A DNA stretch of 64,000 nucleotides from Staphylococcus piscifermentans (GCF_900186985.1 NZ_LT906447.1:496001-560000); one strand, 5' to 3'. Counted from the first letter of the stretch, positions 8,355-18,982 are shown. A program made the numbers and translations. Notes: generated from the sequence alone by a model not told the origin.

Positions 8355-8948
8355 ATGGAATGTGTGGTGCCGATTAAAGATAAAACGCACATCGAAGCGA
8401 TGTATCAAGTGCTACAGCAGCACAGCCAACGTGACTATTTATTGTTAAGCTTTGCGATACATACGGGAGTGAAATTGAGTACACTGCTTAGTCTGCGTGT
8501 TGCAGATGTCGTAGAACATCACCGAAATGAAGCGGATGATCAAACGCTACACACGCTCCATACCCAAGACATTATCCAATCATGGTCAAATCCGCAATTC
8601 CCTGAAATTGTAGTACCGCTTCCATCTTCATTGCGTCAAGCTTTGGCTGCGTACATCTCACAAGGAGACTGCACTCTTCAGAGTTTTCTTTTCCAGTCGA
8701 GCAGAACGAAGAAGCAGTTGTCGCGTCAGCAGGCGTACCGTATTATTCATCAGGCTGCTGAGGAGGTTGAGCTGGCGCATATTGGTTTGCAGTCGTTGCG
8801 CAAGACGTTTGCGTATCATGCTTATCAGGCGGGTACTCCGGTTACGGTGATTCAGAAGTATCTGGGGCATCAGTCGCTGGCTGAAACGATTAAGTTTATG
8901 GATGTGCCGGATGTATCGAAGGTGATTGAGATTCATTTGGATATTTAA
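8355..8948 (+). CDS. tyrosine-recombinase-like protein lacking the catalytic Tyr
   Basis: A 197-residue protein that spans only the catalytic half of a XerC/D or FimE-type recombinase. The fold is recognisable: HTGVKLSTLLSLRVADV (36-52), QSLRKTFAYHAYQAG (146-160), VIQKYLGHQSLAETIKF (165-181). But box I Arg is K40, the His of HxxR is Q146, and the nucleophilic Tyr position is F181; R149 and H172 remain. DNA cleavage is therefore unlikely. I use ATG 8355, which has GGAAGGGA about 9 bp upstream; ATG 8346 is too close to that site. It lies 62 bp before mnhA2 and may be co-transcribed. As I recall, S. aureus also has a recombinase-like gene beside mnhA2, so this is a resident gene and not a recent integration module. 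Confidence 0.78.
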   Translation: MECVVPIKDKTHIEAMYQVLQQHSQRDYLLLSFAIHTGVKLSTLLSLRVADVVEHHRNEADDQTLHTLHTQDIIQSWSNPQFPEIVVPLPSSLRQALAAYISQGDCTLQSFLFQSSRTKKQLSRQQAYRIIHQAAEEVELAHIGLQSLRKTFAYHAYQAGTPVTVIQKYLGHQSLAETIKFMDVPDVSKVIEIHLDI

Positions 8949-9010
8949 TTTTATGTTGCTGCGTATTTTCATTTGTAGAACTCAATAGATAGAAAGGAGT
9001 TTTCCCTAAT

Positions 9011-11497
9011 ATGAGCCTCTTATGGTTGTTTGTTTTTGTGATGGTCATCATGTTGGTCATTTTGTTGACGAATATGAAAGTGTATCCTTCTCGAACATTA
9101 GAACCTGATATTCCCACTGAGACTGGTGCAGACGCAACTGTTCAACAGACACAGCTGTCTAGTAAGCGGCCGTTTGCACGTTTCTCAGGTTGGATTGCCC
9201 TCATTGCCCCTGTCGTCAGTGCCGTATATTTTATATTTGCGATTTCACGGACAGCTGACGGCCGTTTAACTACAATTTCACTGCCTTGGATGCCCGCCAT
9301 TGATTTAGATTTAGCGTTTCGACTGGACGGGTTATCGATGATATTTGCTTTGTTAATCACCTTGATAGGAACAGGTGTAGTATTATATGCCAATGCGTAT
9401 TTATCGAAAGAACATGACGACTTGCCAAGATTCTATTTTTATTTAATTTTATTTATGTTCGCCATGCTCGGTGTAGTGTTAGCAGATAATACTATATTGC
9501 TGTATGTATTTTGGGAATTAACGAGTATTGCCTCATTTTTATTAATTTCTTATTGGTATAATCGCCAAGCGAGTCAGGACGGGGCGTTGAAGTCCTTCTT
9601 GATTACCGTGTTCGGCGGTATGTTCATGTTGATCGGTTTCATTATTATTTATAGTATTTCCGGAACCAATACGATTTCTGAATTGGTAACACAAACTGAA
9701 ACGTTGAGCCAATCGCCGTGGTATCCCTTTGCGGTTATCTGTATTTTAATCGGTGCCTTTACTAAATCTGCTCAGTTTCCTTTTCATATTTGGCTGCCGG
9801 ATGCAATGGAAGCACCGACACCGGTCAGTGCCTATCTGCATTCTGCCACGATGGTTAAAGCTGGATTGTATCTCTTATTCCGCTTCACGCCGATTTTAAG
9901 TTATGCCCCATGGGTCGGTTATATTGTTATCACAGTCGGCATCGTCACTTTAGCAGTCGGTTCGTTTGTCGCAGTTGGACAACGGGATTTGAAAGGGTTA
10001 TTAGCCTATTCCACTATCAGTCAACTCGGCATGATCATGTCCATGGTCGGCTTCGGCATGTTGACATACAGTCTGCACCAATCTTTTGTAGAATTTTTCG
10101 TCATCAGTCTCTTTGCGGGTCTCTTCCATCTTATCAATCATGCACTGTTTAAGAGTGTGTTGTTCATGGGCGTCGGTATTATCGACCATGAAACGGGCAC
10201 GAGAAATCTTGCCAACTTAGGTGGTTTGAGAAAAGTATTGCCGGTAACAGCAACAATCATGACTATCAGTGCGATGGCCATGGCAGGTTTGCCGTTCTTC
10301 AATGGCTTCTTATCAAAAGAAATGTTCTTTACCACTTTAGTCAATGCTGGAAAGTTGCCGATTGATGATCAAATCTTTATGAGTGTAATGTTGGTCATTG
10401 CAGTCGGTGCAAGTGTTTTAACCTTTGTTTATAGTTTGAGAATGGTGAAAGATACGTTTTTCGGACCTTTGAAAAAAGATAAGTTGCCGCAGATACCTGG
10501 TCATGAACCGGCATCGATGTATCTTGCACCTGTCATTATTGTGTGCGGTCTCCCGTTATTTTTCATCATTCCGAATATCTTAGGAAAATATCTGATCACT
10601 CCGGCATTACGCGATATTAACCATACTGCAGCCGTAGTGAAATATATTCCGCATGTGGAAGCGTGGCATGGGTTTACTACGGAATTACTCATTACTTTAG
10701 TCATTTATACAATCGGTATCTTGCTGTTATGGCGTTCGCGCTGGATGGAAGTGTACAACAAGCTGCCTTCTATCTTGAGTATCAATACGCTGTATAATGC
10801 GATGTTGAAATGGAGCGAAGCTTTCAGTCGCCGTAATATGCAGACCATGATGAATAACAAATTAAATCAATACTTGCATGTGATTTATCTGATGTTCTTC
10901 GGCATGCTGGTCTATGGGTTTATTAAAGTAGGATGGATTCCGATTAAAGGATTTGAGATAACCCCGTTCACTTGGTTCGAAATCTTAGTCTTAGTAAATA
11001 TCGCTATTCTTTCAGCCGCTTTACTATACATTCGTGAACGGATGGCCATGGTCATTTTGAATGGAGTGATCGGTTATTCGATTGCCATTGTGTTTATTTT
11101 AATGAAAGCACCGGATTTAGCGATGACTCAATTAGTTATTGAAACCATTACGACGATTCTCTTCTTGCTGGTATTCTATCACTTGCCGAACGTGCAGCGT
11201 GATAAGGTGCAGTGGGGGAGAGAAGCGGTGAAGTTAATCATTGCATTTATGATGGCAGTTTTCGTCATGACCTTTGTCGTCATTGCATTGCAAGATCCGC
11301 CATTCCAAAAAATTTCGCAGTTCTATGAGAACAGCTATGATTTAGCTGGCTCGAAAAATATTGTCAATGCAATTCTCGGAGATTTCCGTGCACTCGATAC
11401 GATGCTGGAAGGTATCGTAATTATGATTGTCGGACTCGGAATCTTCGCGTTAGTCAAATTCAAGATCAGAAAGGGTGAGTCGAATGAAAGAAAATGA
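9011..11497 (+). CDS. mnhA2: Na+/H+ antiporter subunit A (Mnh2/Mrp)
   Basis: The largest subunit of the membrane Mrp-type cation/proton antiporter, homologous to NuoL of complex I with an MrpB-like C-terminal part. At 828 residues it has about twenty hydrophobic helices. The conserved membrane glutamate is in [12 protein letters not shown] (E169), and the proton-channel lysine and histidine segments follow ([38 protein letters not shown]). Staphylococcal MnhA proteins are near 800 residues; the surplus is a hydrophilic insert at about 22-57 between the first two helices. RBS AAAGGAGT precedes the ATG. It overlaps mnhB2 by 14 bp and heads a seven-gene operon. Confidence 0.95.
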   Translation: MSLLWLFVFVMVIMLVILLTNMKVYPSRTLEPDIPTETGADATVQQTQLSSKRPFARFSGWIALIAPVVSAVYFIFAISRTADGRLTTISLPWMPAIDLDLAFRLDGLSMIFALLITLIGTGVVLYANAYLSKEHDDLPRFYFYLILFMFAMLGVVLADNTILLYVFWELTSIASFLLISYWYNRQASQDGALKSFLITVFGGMFMLIGFIIIYSISGTNTISELVTQTETLSQSPWYPFAVICILIGAFTKSAQFPFHIWLPDAMEAPTPVSAYLHSATMVKAGLYLLFRFTPILSYAPWVGYIVITVGIVTLAVGSFVAVGQRDLKGLLAYSTISQLGMIMSMVGFGMLTYSLHQSFVEFFVISLFAGLFHLINHALFKSVLFMGVGIIDHETGTRNLANLGGLRKVLPVTATIMTISAMAMAGLPFFNGFLSKEMFFTTLVNAGKLPIDDQIFMSVMLVIAVGASVLTFVYSLRMVKDTFFGPLKKDKLPQIPGHEPASMYLAPVIIVCGLPLFFIIPNILGKYLITPALRDINHTAAVVKYIPHVEAWHGFTTELLITLVIYTIGILLLWRSRWMEVYNKLPSILSINTLYNAMLKWSEAFSRRNMQTMMNNKLNQYLHVIYLMFFGMLVYGFIKVGWIPIKGFEITPFTWFEILVLVNIAILSAALLYIRERMAMVILNGVIGYSIAIVFILMKAPDLAMTQLVIETITTILFLLVFYHLPNVQRDKVQWGREAVKLIIAFMMAVFVMTFVVIALQDPPFQKISQFYENSYDLAGSKNIVNAILGDFRALDTMLEGIVIMIVGLGIFALVKFKIRKGESNERK

Positions 11498-11909
11498 TAT
11501 TGTTCTGGAAACTATCTCGAAAGTAGCGGTCTTTATTATTTTGACTTTCGGTGCGTATATATTTCTTGCAGGACACGATAACCCAGGTGGCGGTTTTATC
11601 GGCGGCTTGGTTTTCAGCTCAGCCTTTATTCTGATGTTCTTAGCCTTTGATGTACAGAAAGTAGTGAGATCGCTTCCGATAGACTTTCGTGCCGTAACTA
11701 TTTCAGGTTGTCTGCTGTCTATAGCTACAGCCGTCACCCCGATTTTCTTTGGGCACCCGCTGCTTTCTCACGAAGATGTGTACGTCACGTTACCCTTGCT
11801 GGAAAAGATACACCTTTCAAGTGTCACGATATTTGAATTCGGTATTTTGCTGACTGTAGTAGGTGCCGTCACAACCATTATGTTAGCGATAAGTGGTGAT
11901 AAAAGTTGA
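11484..11909 (+). CDS. mnhB2: Na+/H+ antiporter subunit B (Mnh2/Mrp)
   Basis: A 141-residue MrpB membrane subunit with four helices and the conserved [13 protein letters not shown] segment. I chose ATG 11484 over the in-frame GTG 11475: AGAAAGGG lies 8 bp before it, and the resulting length equals that of S. aureus MnhB2. It overlaps mnhA2 by 14 bp and mnhC2 by 4 bp, which implies translational coupling inside the antiporter operon. Confidence 0.94.
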   Translation: MKENDIVLETISKVAVFIILTFGAYIFLAGHDNPGGGFIGGLVFSSAFILMFLAFDVQKVVRSLPIDFRAVTISGCLLSIATAVTPIFFGHPLLSHEDVYVTLPLLEKIHLSSVTIFEFGILLTVVGAVTTIMLAISGDKS

Positions 11910-12253
11910 ATGTCATACTCATTATTATTATAGGAATTTTAACCTTTGCAGGAACGTATATGATTCTATCTAAAAATTTAATCCGTATTGTCTTAGGGAC
12001 AGCCATCTACACACATGTCGCCAATTTAGTGATCTTAGCTATGAGCGGCTTTAACGGTAAAAATGTACCGATTATCAATGGTGAAGGACGCAACTTTGTA
12101 GACCCGTTGCCTCAAGCCTTGATTTTAACAGCGATTGTCATCGGTTTTGCGGTCACAGCATTCTTATTGGTATTAGTTTATAGAACTTATAAAGTCACAC
12201 GTGTGAATCGTATTGAAGCCTTGAGCGGAGAGGATGATGACGTCGATGAATAA
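11906..12253 (+). CDS. mnhC2: Na+/H+ antiporter subunit C (Mnh2/Mrp)
   Basis: A 115-residue NuoK-like subunit with three helices, including [18 protein letters not shown] and the [23 protein letters not shown] segment typical of MrpC. The start is TTG at 11906, overlapping the mnhB2 stop by four bases; no better start exists and the N-terminus MNVILIIII matches the family. It overlaps the start of mnhD2 by 8 bp. Confidence 0.93.
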   Translation: MNVILIIIIGILTFAGTYMILSKNLIRIVLGTAIYTHVANLVILAMSGFNGKNVPIINGEGRNFVDPLPQALILTAIVIGFAVTAFLLVLVYRTYKVTRVNRIEALSGEDDDVDE

Positions 12254-13742
12254 CTTATTGCTCGTTCCCTTATTAGTTCCGCTGATTACCGGACTCGTCT
12301 TATTCTTCTTCAAGGAACGTTTGATGGTCACACGTCGTATTGCGATTACGATGTTGATGGTGACGACAGCTGTGTCAATCTACTTGTTAATCCATGTCTT
12401 TAATACGAAACCACTCGTTATTAACTTCGGAGATTGGCAGCCGCCATTCGGAATTCAATTTGTCGGCGATACCTTGGCACTCTTTTTCGTCACTATCGCT
12501 AACTTTGTCGTCACAGTCATTATTTATTTCGGTTTCGGAAAAAAGGAACACTTGGCCAACCGCTATTTCTTACCGTCTTTCATATTGTTTATGTTAACCG
12601 GAGTGAATGGCAGTTTCTTAACCGCTGATATCTTTAATTTATATGTCATGTTCGAAATTATGCTGATTTCCTCGTTTGTACTTTTAACCTTAGGCCAAAC
12701 CTTGGAACAACTGCGGGCTAGTGTGATTTATGTCGTTATGAACGTGGTCAGTTCATGGTTCTTCTTGATCGGCATTGCGTATTTATATGGGACACTCGGT
12801 ACATTGAACTTCGGACATTTAGCGATGCGTTTAGCTGAAAGCGGTCAACCACCTGCCATGACGATGGTAGCGATTATGATGATCTTTGTCTTCGGCGGCA
12901 AGGCAGCACTTGTCATGTTTATGTGGCTGCCGAAAGCGTATGCGGCATTGAATACAGAACTCGCAGCCCTCTTTGCAGGTTTGATGACGAAAGTCGGTGT
13001 CTACGCATTGATTCGCGTTATGACTCTGCTCTTTAATCACCAGCCGGATATTACGCATCAATTAATGTATTATATGGCGATTATTACCATGATTATCGGT
13101 GCAGTCGGTGTCTTAGGTTATGAAGATGTGAAGAAAATTGCAGCCTACCAAGTGATATTATCCATCGGTTTTTCAGTACTGGGCATCAGTGCCTTGAATG
13201 AAGCGGGGATTACCGGGGCCATTTATTACGCAGGTCACGATATCATCATTAAAACCTTGCTTTTCTTAGTCTTAGGCGTTTTCGTGGTCCAATGCAACTC
13301 ACGCAGTTACAAGAACATGGGCGGCTTGATTCATGTACATCCGAGCCTTGGCATTGTCTTCTTTATACTGACACTATCGATTGGCGGTGTACCGCCCTTC
13401 AGCGGCTTCCCTGGCAAAGTCTTGATTATTCAAGGCGCTTTGGAAAAAGGTTATATCACAGGAGTCGTAGTCTTAGTACTCACAAGTATTATTGCCATGT
13501 ACAGCTTATTGCGTATCTTCTTCGTGATGTATTTCGGTAGAGAAGATGTTCCGAGAGTGCAGCCTGTGCCTTTGCCGCTGCACAAGATTATCGCCATGTT
13601 TCTACTGACTGCAGCGACTGTATTAATGGGAATCTGCGGCGAATGGTTCTTAGATTTCGCACGCCAAGCAGCAGAATTGAATCTGCATCCAAGCGAGTAC
13701 ATTAAGGCAATTATTCCAAATGTGAAAGTGGAGGTGGACTGA
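12246..13742 (+). CDS. mnhD2: Na+/H+ antiporter subunit D (Mnh2/Mrp)
   Basis: A 498-residue NuoM/N-like antiporter subunit, the length expected for MnhD2. The conserved glutamate is in [13 protein letters not shown] (E137), and the lysine-bearing [17 protein letters not shown] and [13 protein letters not shown] segments follow. I prefer ATG 12246 over ATG 12234/12237, which sit on top of the GGAGAGG ribosome site. It overlaps mnhC2 by 8 bp and mnhE2 by 1 bp (TGATG). Confidence 0.94.
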   Translation: MNNLLLVPLLVPLITGLVLFFFKERLMVTRRIAITMLMVTTAVSIYLLIHVFNTKPLVINFGDWQPPFGIQFVGDTLALFFVTIANFVVTVIIYFGFGKKEHLANRYFLPSFILFMLTGVNGSFLTADIFNLYVMFEIMLISSFVLLTLGQTLEQLRASVIYVVMNVVSSWFFLIGIAYLYGTLGTLNFGHLAMRLAESGQPPAMTMVAIMMIFVFGGKAALVMFMWLPKAYAALNTELAALFAGLMTKVGVYALIRVMTLLFNHQPDITHQLMYYMAIITMIIGAVGVLGYEDVKKIAAYQVILSIGFSVLGISALNEAGITGAIYYAGHDIIIKTLLFLVLGVFVVQCNSRSYKNMGGLIHVHPSLGIVFFILTLSIGGVPPFSGFPGKVLIIQGALEKGYITGVVVLVLTSIIAMYSLLRIFFVMYFGREDVPRVQPVPLPLHKIIAMFLLTAATVLMGICGEWFLDFARQAAELNLHPSEYIKAIIPNVKVEVD

Positions 13743-14230
13743 TGTTAGCACAATTAACGTTGAATATTTTAATCGCATTCTTGTGGACTTTATTTCAAGA
13801 TGAAGATAAATTTCATTTGTCCACTTTCATTGCCGGTTATTTGATTGGTATTGTCATTGTTTATTTAATACATCGTTTCTTCTTTAAACGTGTATTCTAT
13901 TTAAAGAAAGTTTGGGTTATATTTAAATTTATTATCGTCTATAATGTTCAATTGATTATTTCTAGTTTCTCAACTATTAATTATATTCTCTTTAAATCCC
14001 ATGATATGAATCCAGGTTTATTAATTTATGAAACTTCTTTAAAGAGAGATTGGGCAATTACCTTATTGACCTTACTGATTATGTTGACGCCTGGGTCATT
14101 AGTATTGCGGATATCACCAGACGGCAGCCGTTTCTTTATACACGCAATCGATGTATCAGAAAGAGACAAAGCCATTTTAACGAAACAAATTAAAAAGTAT
14201 GAACGCTTAATCTGGGAGGTGCTCAAATGA
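13742..14230 (+). CDS. mnhE2: Na+/H+ antiporter subunit E (Mnh2/Mrp)
   Basis: A 162-residue MrpE subunit with two or three N-terminal helices and the family core [23 protein letters not shown] near the C-terminus. Its ATG overlaps the mnhD2 stop, and its stop overlaps mnhF2 as ATGA. Sodium and pH homeostasis subunit of unclear individual role. Confidence 0.93.
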   Translation: MLAQLTLNILIAFLWTLFQDEDKFHLSTFIAGYLIGIVIVYLIHRFFFKRVFYLKKVWVIFKFIIVYNVQLIISSFSTINYILFKSHDMNPGLLIYETSLKRDWAITLLTLLIMLTPGSLVLRISPDGSRFFIHAIDVSERDKAILTKQIKKYERLIWEVLK

Positions 14231-14523
14231 TCGAAACTATTATTATGTGGATGATACACGCAGCACTCGTGATTTACGGAATCGCTGTCATCGTTGCACT
14301 GTACCGCGTCGTCAAAGGACCGACCACACCTAATAGAGTCGTTGCTTTCGATTCAATCGGTGCCATGGTCATTTCAATCGTAGGACTCTTAAGCATTGTG
14401 CTAGACACATTGAGCTTTTTAGATGCCAGCCTAATTATCGCTATCTTAGCCTTCTTGAGTACGATCGGAATTTCAAGATTTGTGGAAGGAGGACGTATCT
14501 TTGAATCTAAACGAGATCGTTAG
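14227..14523 (+). CDS. mnhF2: Na+/H+ antiporter subunit F (Mnh2/Mrp)
   Basis: A 98-residue MrpF subunit with three helices, the family motif [20 protein letters not shown] (29-48) and the conserved [21 protein letters not shown]. It overlaps mnhE2 by four bases and runs 23 bp into mnhG2. Confidence 0.93.
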   Translation: MIETIIMWMIHAALVIYGIAVIVALYRVVKGPTTPNRVVAFDSIGAMVISIVGLLSIVLDTLSFLDASLIIAILAFLSTIGISRFVEGGRIFESKRDR

Positions 14524-14977
14524 TTTATTCGCAGCAGTTCTGATTCTCCTAGGTTCCATCGTTGCCTTGATTAGTGCTATCGGTATCGTCAAATTCAAAG
14601 ACGTCTTCCTACGCGCACACGCAGCGACTAAGAGCTCAACACTATCCGTACTGCTCTCCTTGACCGGCGTCTTTATCTACTTTTTGATGTTGCGCGATTA
14701 CTTCAGCGTCCGCACGTTACTTACGATACTTTTCTTATATCTGACCTCTCCAGTAGCAGGACAGATGATTGTACGAGCAGCCTATAACATAGGTTCTTAT
14801 ATGTATATGAAAGACTCTCAGAGAAAAGGTACTTCCTTGAACATCGCCTATAATCGTAAAGTGGCACTTAAGAACCGTAAGTTGCGGGCAGCCAGAAGAA
14901 AAGAAATTACAGAAGCCTTTAGAAAAGGGGAAAGAGAACCGACTATCAGTTATAAACCCTATAAAAAGAAAAAATAA
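14501..14977 (+). CDS. mnhG2: Na+/H+ antiporter subunit G (Mnh2/Mrp)
   Basis: A 158-residue MrpG subunit: three helices (LFAAVLILLGSIVALISAIGI, SSTLSVLLSLTGVFIYFLM, FLYLTSPVAGQMIVRAAY), the motif FKDVFLRAHAATKSS, and a long basic cytoplasmic tail (about 105-158). I use TTG at 14501, which has GGAAGGAGG about 8 bp upstream and matches the start of S. aureus MnhG2; the GTG at 14480 lies before the ribosome site. The long tail is typical of MnhG2 and separates it from the shorter MnhG1. No clear terminator is seen between it and the DUF2316 gene. Confidence 0.92.
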   Translation: MNLNEIVSLFAAVLILLGSIVALISAIGIVKFKDVFLRAHAATKSSTLSVLLSLTGVFIYFLMLRDYFSVRTLLTILFLYLTSPVAGQMIVRAAYNIGSYMYMKDSQRKGTSLNIAYNRKVALKNRKLRAARRKEITEAFRKGEREPTISYKPYKKKK

Positions 14978-15011
14978 CAACTATAATAGAGAATTGAAGG
15001 AGTGATGCCAG

Positions 15012-15305
15012 GTGTCATTAAATAAAGAACAACGCGCAATAACCAGTGAGGAACTCAAAGCACACTTTGAAAAATCAACATTAAGCAAAGCAGATTTAGC
15101 AGATACTTTAAATGTTTCAGTTGAAGACATTGATCACATTCTAGCAATGAAAGCACCTAAATTCGGTGCAAAGTTACAAAGATTTATCCATCTCGTGTGG
15201 GATGTACGCGACGAAATTAATCATGACATTCGCAAACATGGTAAAGAACCAGCGCCCTATACCTATTTAAAAGGTGAGAAAGAAGATTACTGGTTCTTGC
15301 AATAA
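15012..15305 (+). CDS. DUF2316 family protein
   Basis: A 97-residue soluble protein with a helix-turn-helix-like N-terminal half (STLSKADLADTLNVSVEDIDHIL, about 21-43) and the DUF2316 features KLQRFIHLVWDVRDEI and PYTYLKGEKEDYWFLQ. The start is GTG 15012, with AAGGAG about 9 bp upstream. It lies 34 bp after mnhG2 and is followed by a strong terminator, so it may be the last gene of the antiporter operon. The biochemical role is unknown; DNA binding is inferred from the N-terminal half only. Confidence 0.85.
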   Translation: MSLNKEQRAITSEELKAHFEKSTLSKADLADTLNVSVEDIDHILAMKAPKFGAKLQRFIHLVWDVRDEINHDIRKHGKEPAPYTYLKGEKEDYWFLQ

Positions 15306-15314
15306 GTAAAGCTC

Positions 15315-15366
15315 AGACGGCTTTGAAACAGGTGGGGAAACACTTGTTTTAAAGCCGTCTTTATCT
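15315..15366 (+). terminator. intrinsic terminator after the mnh2-DUF2316 transcript
   Basis: A long stem, AGACGGCTTT plus an inner part pairing with AAAGCCGTCT, nearly 20 bp, followed by TTTAT. Confidence 0.85.
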
Positions 15367-15492
15367 ATTCGACAATACTATACTTATAGTAGGATATGAA
15401 GAGGATATTAAAATACAAGATAATATTATAGTAAAACGCTTTAGAAAGCGCTATAATGAAATAACAGAGAATTCAGAATTAAGCTTATCCTC

Positions 15493-15521
15493 TTGACTAT
15501 GTGAATATATTCACATAAAAT
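15493..15521 (+). promoter_or_regulatory. ldhD promoter with a Rex/ArcR-type palindrome in the spacer
   Basis: -35 TTGACT (15493-15498), 17-bp spacer, -10 TAAAAT (15516-15521). The perfect palindrome ATGTGAATATATTCACAT (15499-15516) fills the spacer. It fits the Rex pattern (TGTGAA-N4-TTCACA) and the ArcR/CRP-like pattern TGTGA-N6-TCACA. A protein bound here would block RNA polymerase, as expected for NADH-sensitive repression by Rex of a fermentation gene. Confidence 0.82.
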
Positions 15522-15579
15522 AACAAGTGAGATAAGATTTATTCAATTACATTAATTTTTTAGAATCGAGGGAGTAATT

Positions 15580-16572
15580 ATGACAAGAATTAAGTTTTTT
15601 GGTACACGCGATTATGAAAAAGACATGGCTTTAAATTGGGCTAAGGAAAATGATGTGGAAGTTTCATTTTCAGACGACTTTTTAAGCTATGACACTTTAG
15701 ATCAACTTGAAGGATTTGACGGGGTTACAACAATGCAATTCGGCAAACTTGAACCTGAAGCTTATCCTAAGTTAGAAGAAATGGGAATCAAACAAATCGC
15801 GCAACGTACTGCAGGATTTGATATGTACGACTTAGATTTAGCTAAGAAACACGGCATCATCGTATCAAATGTTCCTAGCTACTCTCCAGAAACAATTGCT
15901 GAATACGCAGTAGCGGCTGCATTGAACCTTGTACGTCACTTCCCACAAATTGAAAAACGTGTTCAAGATTACAACTTCACATGGGAAGCACCAATTATGT
16001 CTAAACCAGTGAAAAATATGACAGTTGCTATCATCGGAACAGGCCGTATCGGTGCTTTGACTGGTGAATTATTTGCAGGTTTCGGTGCGAAAGTTGTAGG
16101 TTATGACTTATATCCTAATGATTCATTAGATTTCTTAGAATATAAAGATTCAATTGAAGAAGCGGTTAAAGACGCAGATATCGTATCATTGCATATGCCA
16201 GCTACTAAAGAAAACCATCATGCATTCAATAAAGAATTGTTTGATAAATTCAAAGACGGTGCTGTATTAGTTAATGCTGCACGTGGTGCAATGGTTGATA
16301 CTGAAGCAATGATTGATGCTGTAGACAGCGGTAAATTACTAGGTGCTGCAGTGGATACGTATGAATTTGAAATGCCATACTTCACTTTCGATTGGTCTGG
16401 TAAAGAATTAGAAGACGACACATTCAAACGCTTAATCGAAAATGAAAGAATTCAATTGACACCACATATCGCATTCTTCTCAGATGAAGCGGTACGTAAC
16501 TTGGTTGAAGGCGGCTTAAACGCTGCATTGAACGTAATTAACACAGGCGACACACCAACTCGCTTGAACTAA
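15580..16572 (+). CDS. ldhD: D-lactate dehydrogenase
   Basis: A 330-residue NAD-dependent D-2-hydroxyacid dehydrogenase that reduces pyruvate to D-lactate during fermentation. Features: [38 protein letters not shown], Rossmann loop [16 protein letters not shown] with the catalytic Arg, and [17 protein letters not shown] with the catalytic His. Length and sequence match staphylococcal ldhD (ddh). GAGGGAG precedes the ATG. It is monocistronic between a palindromic operator promoter and a terminator at 16604. Confidence 0.93.
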   Translation: MTRIKFFGTRDYEKDMALNWAKENDVEVSFSDDFLSYDTLDQLEGFDGVTTMQFGKLEPEAYPKLEEMGIKQIAQRTAGFDMYDLDLAKKHGIIVSNVPSYSPETIAEYAVAAALNLVRHFPQIEKRVQDYNFTWEAPIMSKPVKNMTVAIIGTGRIGALTGELFAGFGAKVVGYDLYPNDSLDFLEYKDSIEEAVKDADIVSLHMPATKENHHAFNKELFDKFKDGAVLVNAARGAMVDTEAMIDAVDSGKLLGAAVDTYEFEMPYFTFDWSGKELEDDTFKRLIENERIQLTPHIAFFSDEAVRNLVEGGLNAALNVINTGDTPTRLN

Positions 16573-16603
16573 ACTTGTTGAGTCGAAGTTTTAAATCATA
16601 AAG

Positions 16604-16637
16604 AAGCCGGAACAGTATTGAACTGCTCCGGCTTTTC
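16604..16637. terminator. terminator between ldhD and the cycA-like gene
   Basis: AAGCCGGAaCAGT pairs with ACTGcTCCGGCTT, followed by TTTT. It can serve ldhD, and the A-rich left flank may let it also serve the converging permease gene. Confidence 0.8.
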
Positions 16638-16671
16638 TAATGGAAAAAAGAAAGCTTTTATCTCTAATTCT

Positions 16672-18036
16672 TTACTTTTTCAAAGCACGGTTTTTAAAGC
16701 CGCCAAATCGATATGCAACATAAAGTAAGAGCAACCAGAATGGTGAAAAGTACAACGCTACACGCGTATCTTCAGCTAAGAACAGAATCACAATCACGAT
16801 TGCGAAGAATACAAGCGTGCTATAAGAACCGATAACTCCGAAGAAGTTTTTAAACTTAGATTGTGCATGCAACTCTGGATGTTGCTTACGATATTTAATG
16901 TAGCAGACTAAGATAATAGTCCAAATAAAGATGAAGAATATTGTTGCTACAGTAGTAACCACCGTAAATACTGTATCTGGAATAATATAGTTCAGAAGTG
17001 CTGCCAAGAATAAAACGACCCCTGAGAATATTAAGGCATTGTACGGTACGCCGTGACGATTGGCTTTACCGAGTGAACTTGGTGCACTCTTAGAAACAGC
17101 AAGGCCATAAACCATACGGCTGTTACTGAACAAGCCGCTGTTCGCTGCACTGGATGCTGAAGTCAGTACAACAAAGTTAACAATACCGGCAGCTGCTGGA
17201 ATACCTGCAAGTACGAATAAATTAACAAATGGACTTTCATTCGGATCCAGTTTATTCCAAGGTGTAATACTCATAATCACCATCAAACTAATAACATAGA
17301 AAATGATGATACGAATTCCGACGCTATTAATTGCTTTCGGCAAGTTCTTTTCAGGATCCTTTGTTTCACGTGCGGTTACACCGACGAGTTCAATTCCTAC
17401 AAAGCTGAAGACGGCCATTTGAAAGGCGAGTAAGAAGCCCATCATACCGTTCGGGAAAAATCCTCCATGTGAATAAAGATTGCTGAAACCGCTCTTAATA
17501 TGGTTAGCAGAAGTAAAGCCGGTGAAAATCATCCATAAACCAATCACAATTAAGAATAAAATCGCAATAACTTTAATAATCGCAAACCAGAATTCAATTT
17601 CACCATATGCTTTGACTGTCATTAAGTTCAGACCTAAAAGTAAGATAACTGTGATAATCGCTGTCAGATAAGGCGGTACGCTCGGCCACCAGAAGTTGAT
17701 ATACTTCGTTACAGCCGTGATATCAGCAATCCCTGTAGCCACCCAACAGAACCAATATGTCCATCCTGTAAAGAAGCCGGCCATATGTCCAAGATAATCA
17801 TCAGCGATATCGATAAATGAATTGTAGTTGCTGTTAGACAGTAATAATTCGCCTAATGCGCGCATCATGATGAATAAAAAGAAACCGATGATGATATAGG
17901 CAAGTAAAATGGAAGGCCCGGCTAACGCAATACTTTTCCCTGCCCCCAAGAATAATCCAGTACCGATTGCGCCCCCAATGGCAATCAATTGAATGTGTCG
18001 GTTACTCATACTGCGTTTTAAATCGTTGTTTTCCAT
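16672..18036 (-). CDS. cycA: CycA-type D-serine/D-alanine/glycine permease
   Basis: A 454-residue APC-superfamily transporter with twelve predicted helices. It follows E. coli CycA closely through RHIQLIAIGGAIGTGLF, MRALGELLLSN, FTGWTYWFCWV, VFSFVGIELVGVTARETKDP and VVLTSASSAANSG. The family moves small neutral amino acids, including D-alanine, into the cell. I start at ATG 18036, which has AGAGGAG at 18044-18050; a longer frame to 18075 has no ribosome site. A cre-like box lies 180 bp upstream. Confidence 0.87.
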   Translation of the reverse strand: MENNDLKRSMSNRHIQLIAIGGAIGTGLFLGAGKSIALAGPSILLAYIIIGFFLFIMMRALGELLLSNSNYNSFIDIADDYLGHMAGFFTGWTYWFCWVATGIADITAVTKYINFWWPSVPPYLTAIITVILLLGLNLMTVKAYGEIEFWFAIIKVIAILFLIVIGLWMIFTGFTSANHIKSGFSNLYSHGGFFPNGMMGFLLAFQMAVFSFVGIELVGVTARETKDPEKNLPKAINSVGIRIIIFYVISLMVIMSITPWNKLDPNESPFVNLFVLAGIPAAAGIVNFVVLTSASSAANSGLFSNSRMVYGLAVSKSAPSSLGKANRHGVPYNALIFSGVVLFLAALLNYIIPDTVFTVVTTVATIFFIFIWTIILVCYIKYRKQHPELHAQSKFKNFFGVIGSYSTLVFFAIVIVILFLAEDTRVALYFSPFWLLLLYVAYRFGGFKNRALKK

Positions 18037-18212
18037 AATATGTCTCCTCTCGATGTTGATGGAAAAAGATGGCATACAATCTTATTAATATATGCTATAT
18101 TTCATCAAATCCCCATTTATATTGCACGGAATAGAATGTATATAATGAAGTATTATACACTAAATTTATTCATTGAGTAGTCTGATTTTTAAATTTTCTT
18201 AATATATTGAAA

Positions 18213-18227
18213 ATGAAAGCGTTTTAA
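18213..18227. promoter_or_regulatory. cre-like box between cycA and the lipoprotein gene
   Basis: ATGAAAGCGTTTTAA differs from the CcpA operator consensus at one fixed position. It is about 180 bp from either start codon, so which gene it might control is open. The rest of the 18037-18343 intergenic region is AT-rich with nothing else recognised. Confidence 0.3.
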
Positions 18228-18343
18228 ATATTACTTCACAACGATTAAGCTAAATTTTGATGAATATGTGAAATTGATTTTCAAAAGAATTAAACAGGGT
18301 ATGGGAAGAAAGAATACATTAATTGGGAGAGGGAGAAACAGAG

Positions 18344-18982
18344 ATGAAACGCATCATGATTATGTTATTGGCTTGCGGGTGTATATTATCAGCATGCTCT
18401 ATGTCTGGAGATAAAGAAGCGGAGCATAAAGATAAGCCAGAGAAAAAAGTAACACAAAAGCAGCCGACTGAAAAAGACGCGTCTAAAATTAATTTACATC
18501 CCGAAATCTTTGCTAAAAAAGCTAAGAATAAAACTATCAGTGAAGCAGAAATGAAGCGAGATATTCAACAATATCTCAATGCAGATCATGACTTAACTAA
18601 GATTTCTGAGCATTATCAAGATGCCATGTATTCAGAAAAAGGGTTAAGCAAAGAAGAAGCAAACCATATCAAACAAGCTGGAAAACTGACAGATAAAAAT
18701 GACAATAATTTTGCAGATTACATTAATCAAAACAAATTGCCAAAGGGCTATGATAGAAATACTCACAAAATCAGTCGTTATATTACCACTTCTAATCAGT
18801 ATTTAAGAGATATGGAAGAGAAGATTGATACAGTTATGGAAAATTCTAAAGACGGAAAAGTTTCTATCAAAGAAATCGGTGATATAGGGTCAGATAGTGA
18901 CGTGGTAAACGGCAAACAACAAAAGCAAATTGAAGATTGGTTAGATGAAAAAGGAATTCAGACACGTGCATTTACCAAATAA
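18344..18982 (+). CDS. NDxxF-motif lipoprotein
   Basis: A 212-residue secreted lipoprotein. The signal peptide (1-17) ends in the lipobox LSA-C18. A charged, low-complexity stretch follows (about 22-55, rich in K, E and D), then a mostly helical domain with the NDNNFADYI sequence that defines NDxxF lipoproteins of staphylococci (about residue 130). I start at ATG 18344, which places the signal peptide correctly; the TTG at 18323 would add a stretch without a signal. GGGAGAGGGAG precedes it. Function unknown. Confidence 0.85.
   Translation: MKRIMIMLLACGCILSACSMSGDKEAEHKDKPEKKVTQKQPTEKDASKINLHPEIFAKKAKNKTISEAEMKRDIQQYLNADHDLTKISEHYQDAMYSEKGLSKEEANHIKQAGKLTDKNDNNFADYINQNKLPKGYDRNTHKISRYITTSNQYLRDMEEKIDTVMENSKDGKVSIKEIGDIGSDSDVVNGKQQKQIEDWLDEKGIQTRAFTK

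Noticed and set aside
8024..9010. Integrated mobile element suggested by the recombinase-like gene
   Set aside because: The protein lacks catalytic residues, no direct repeats or attachment sites flank it, and the neighbouring genes are conserved chromosomal functions.
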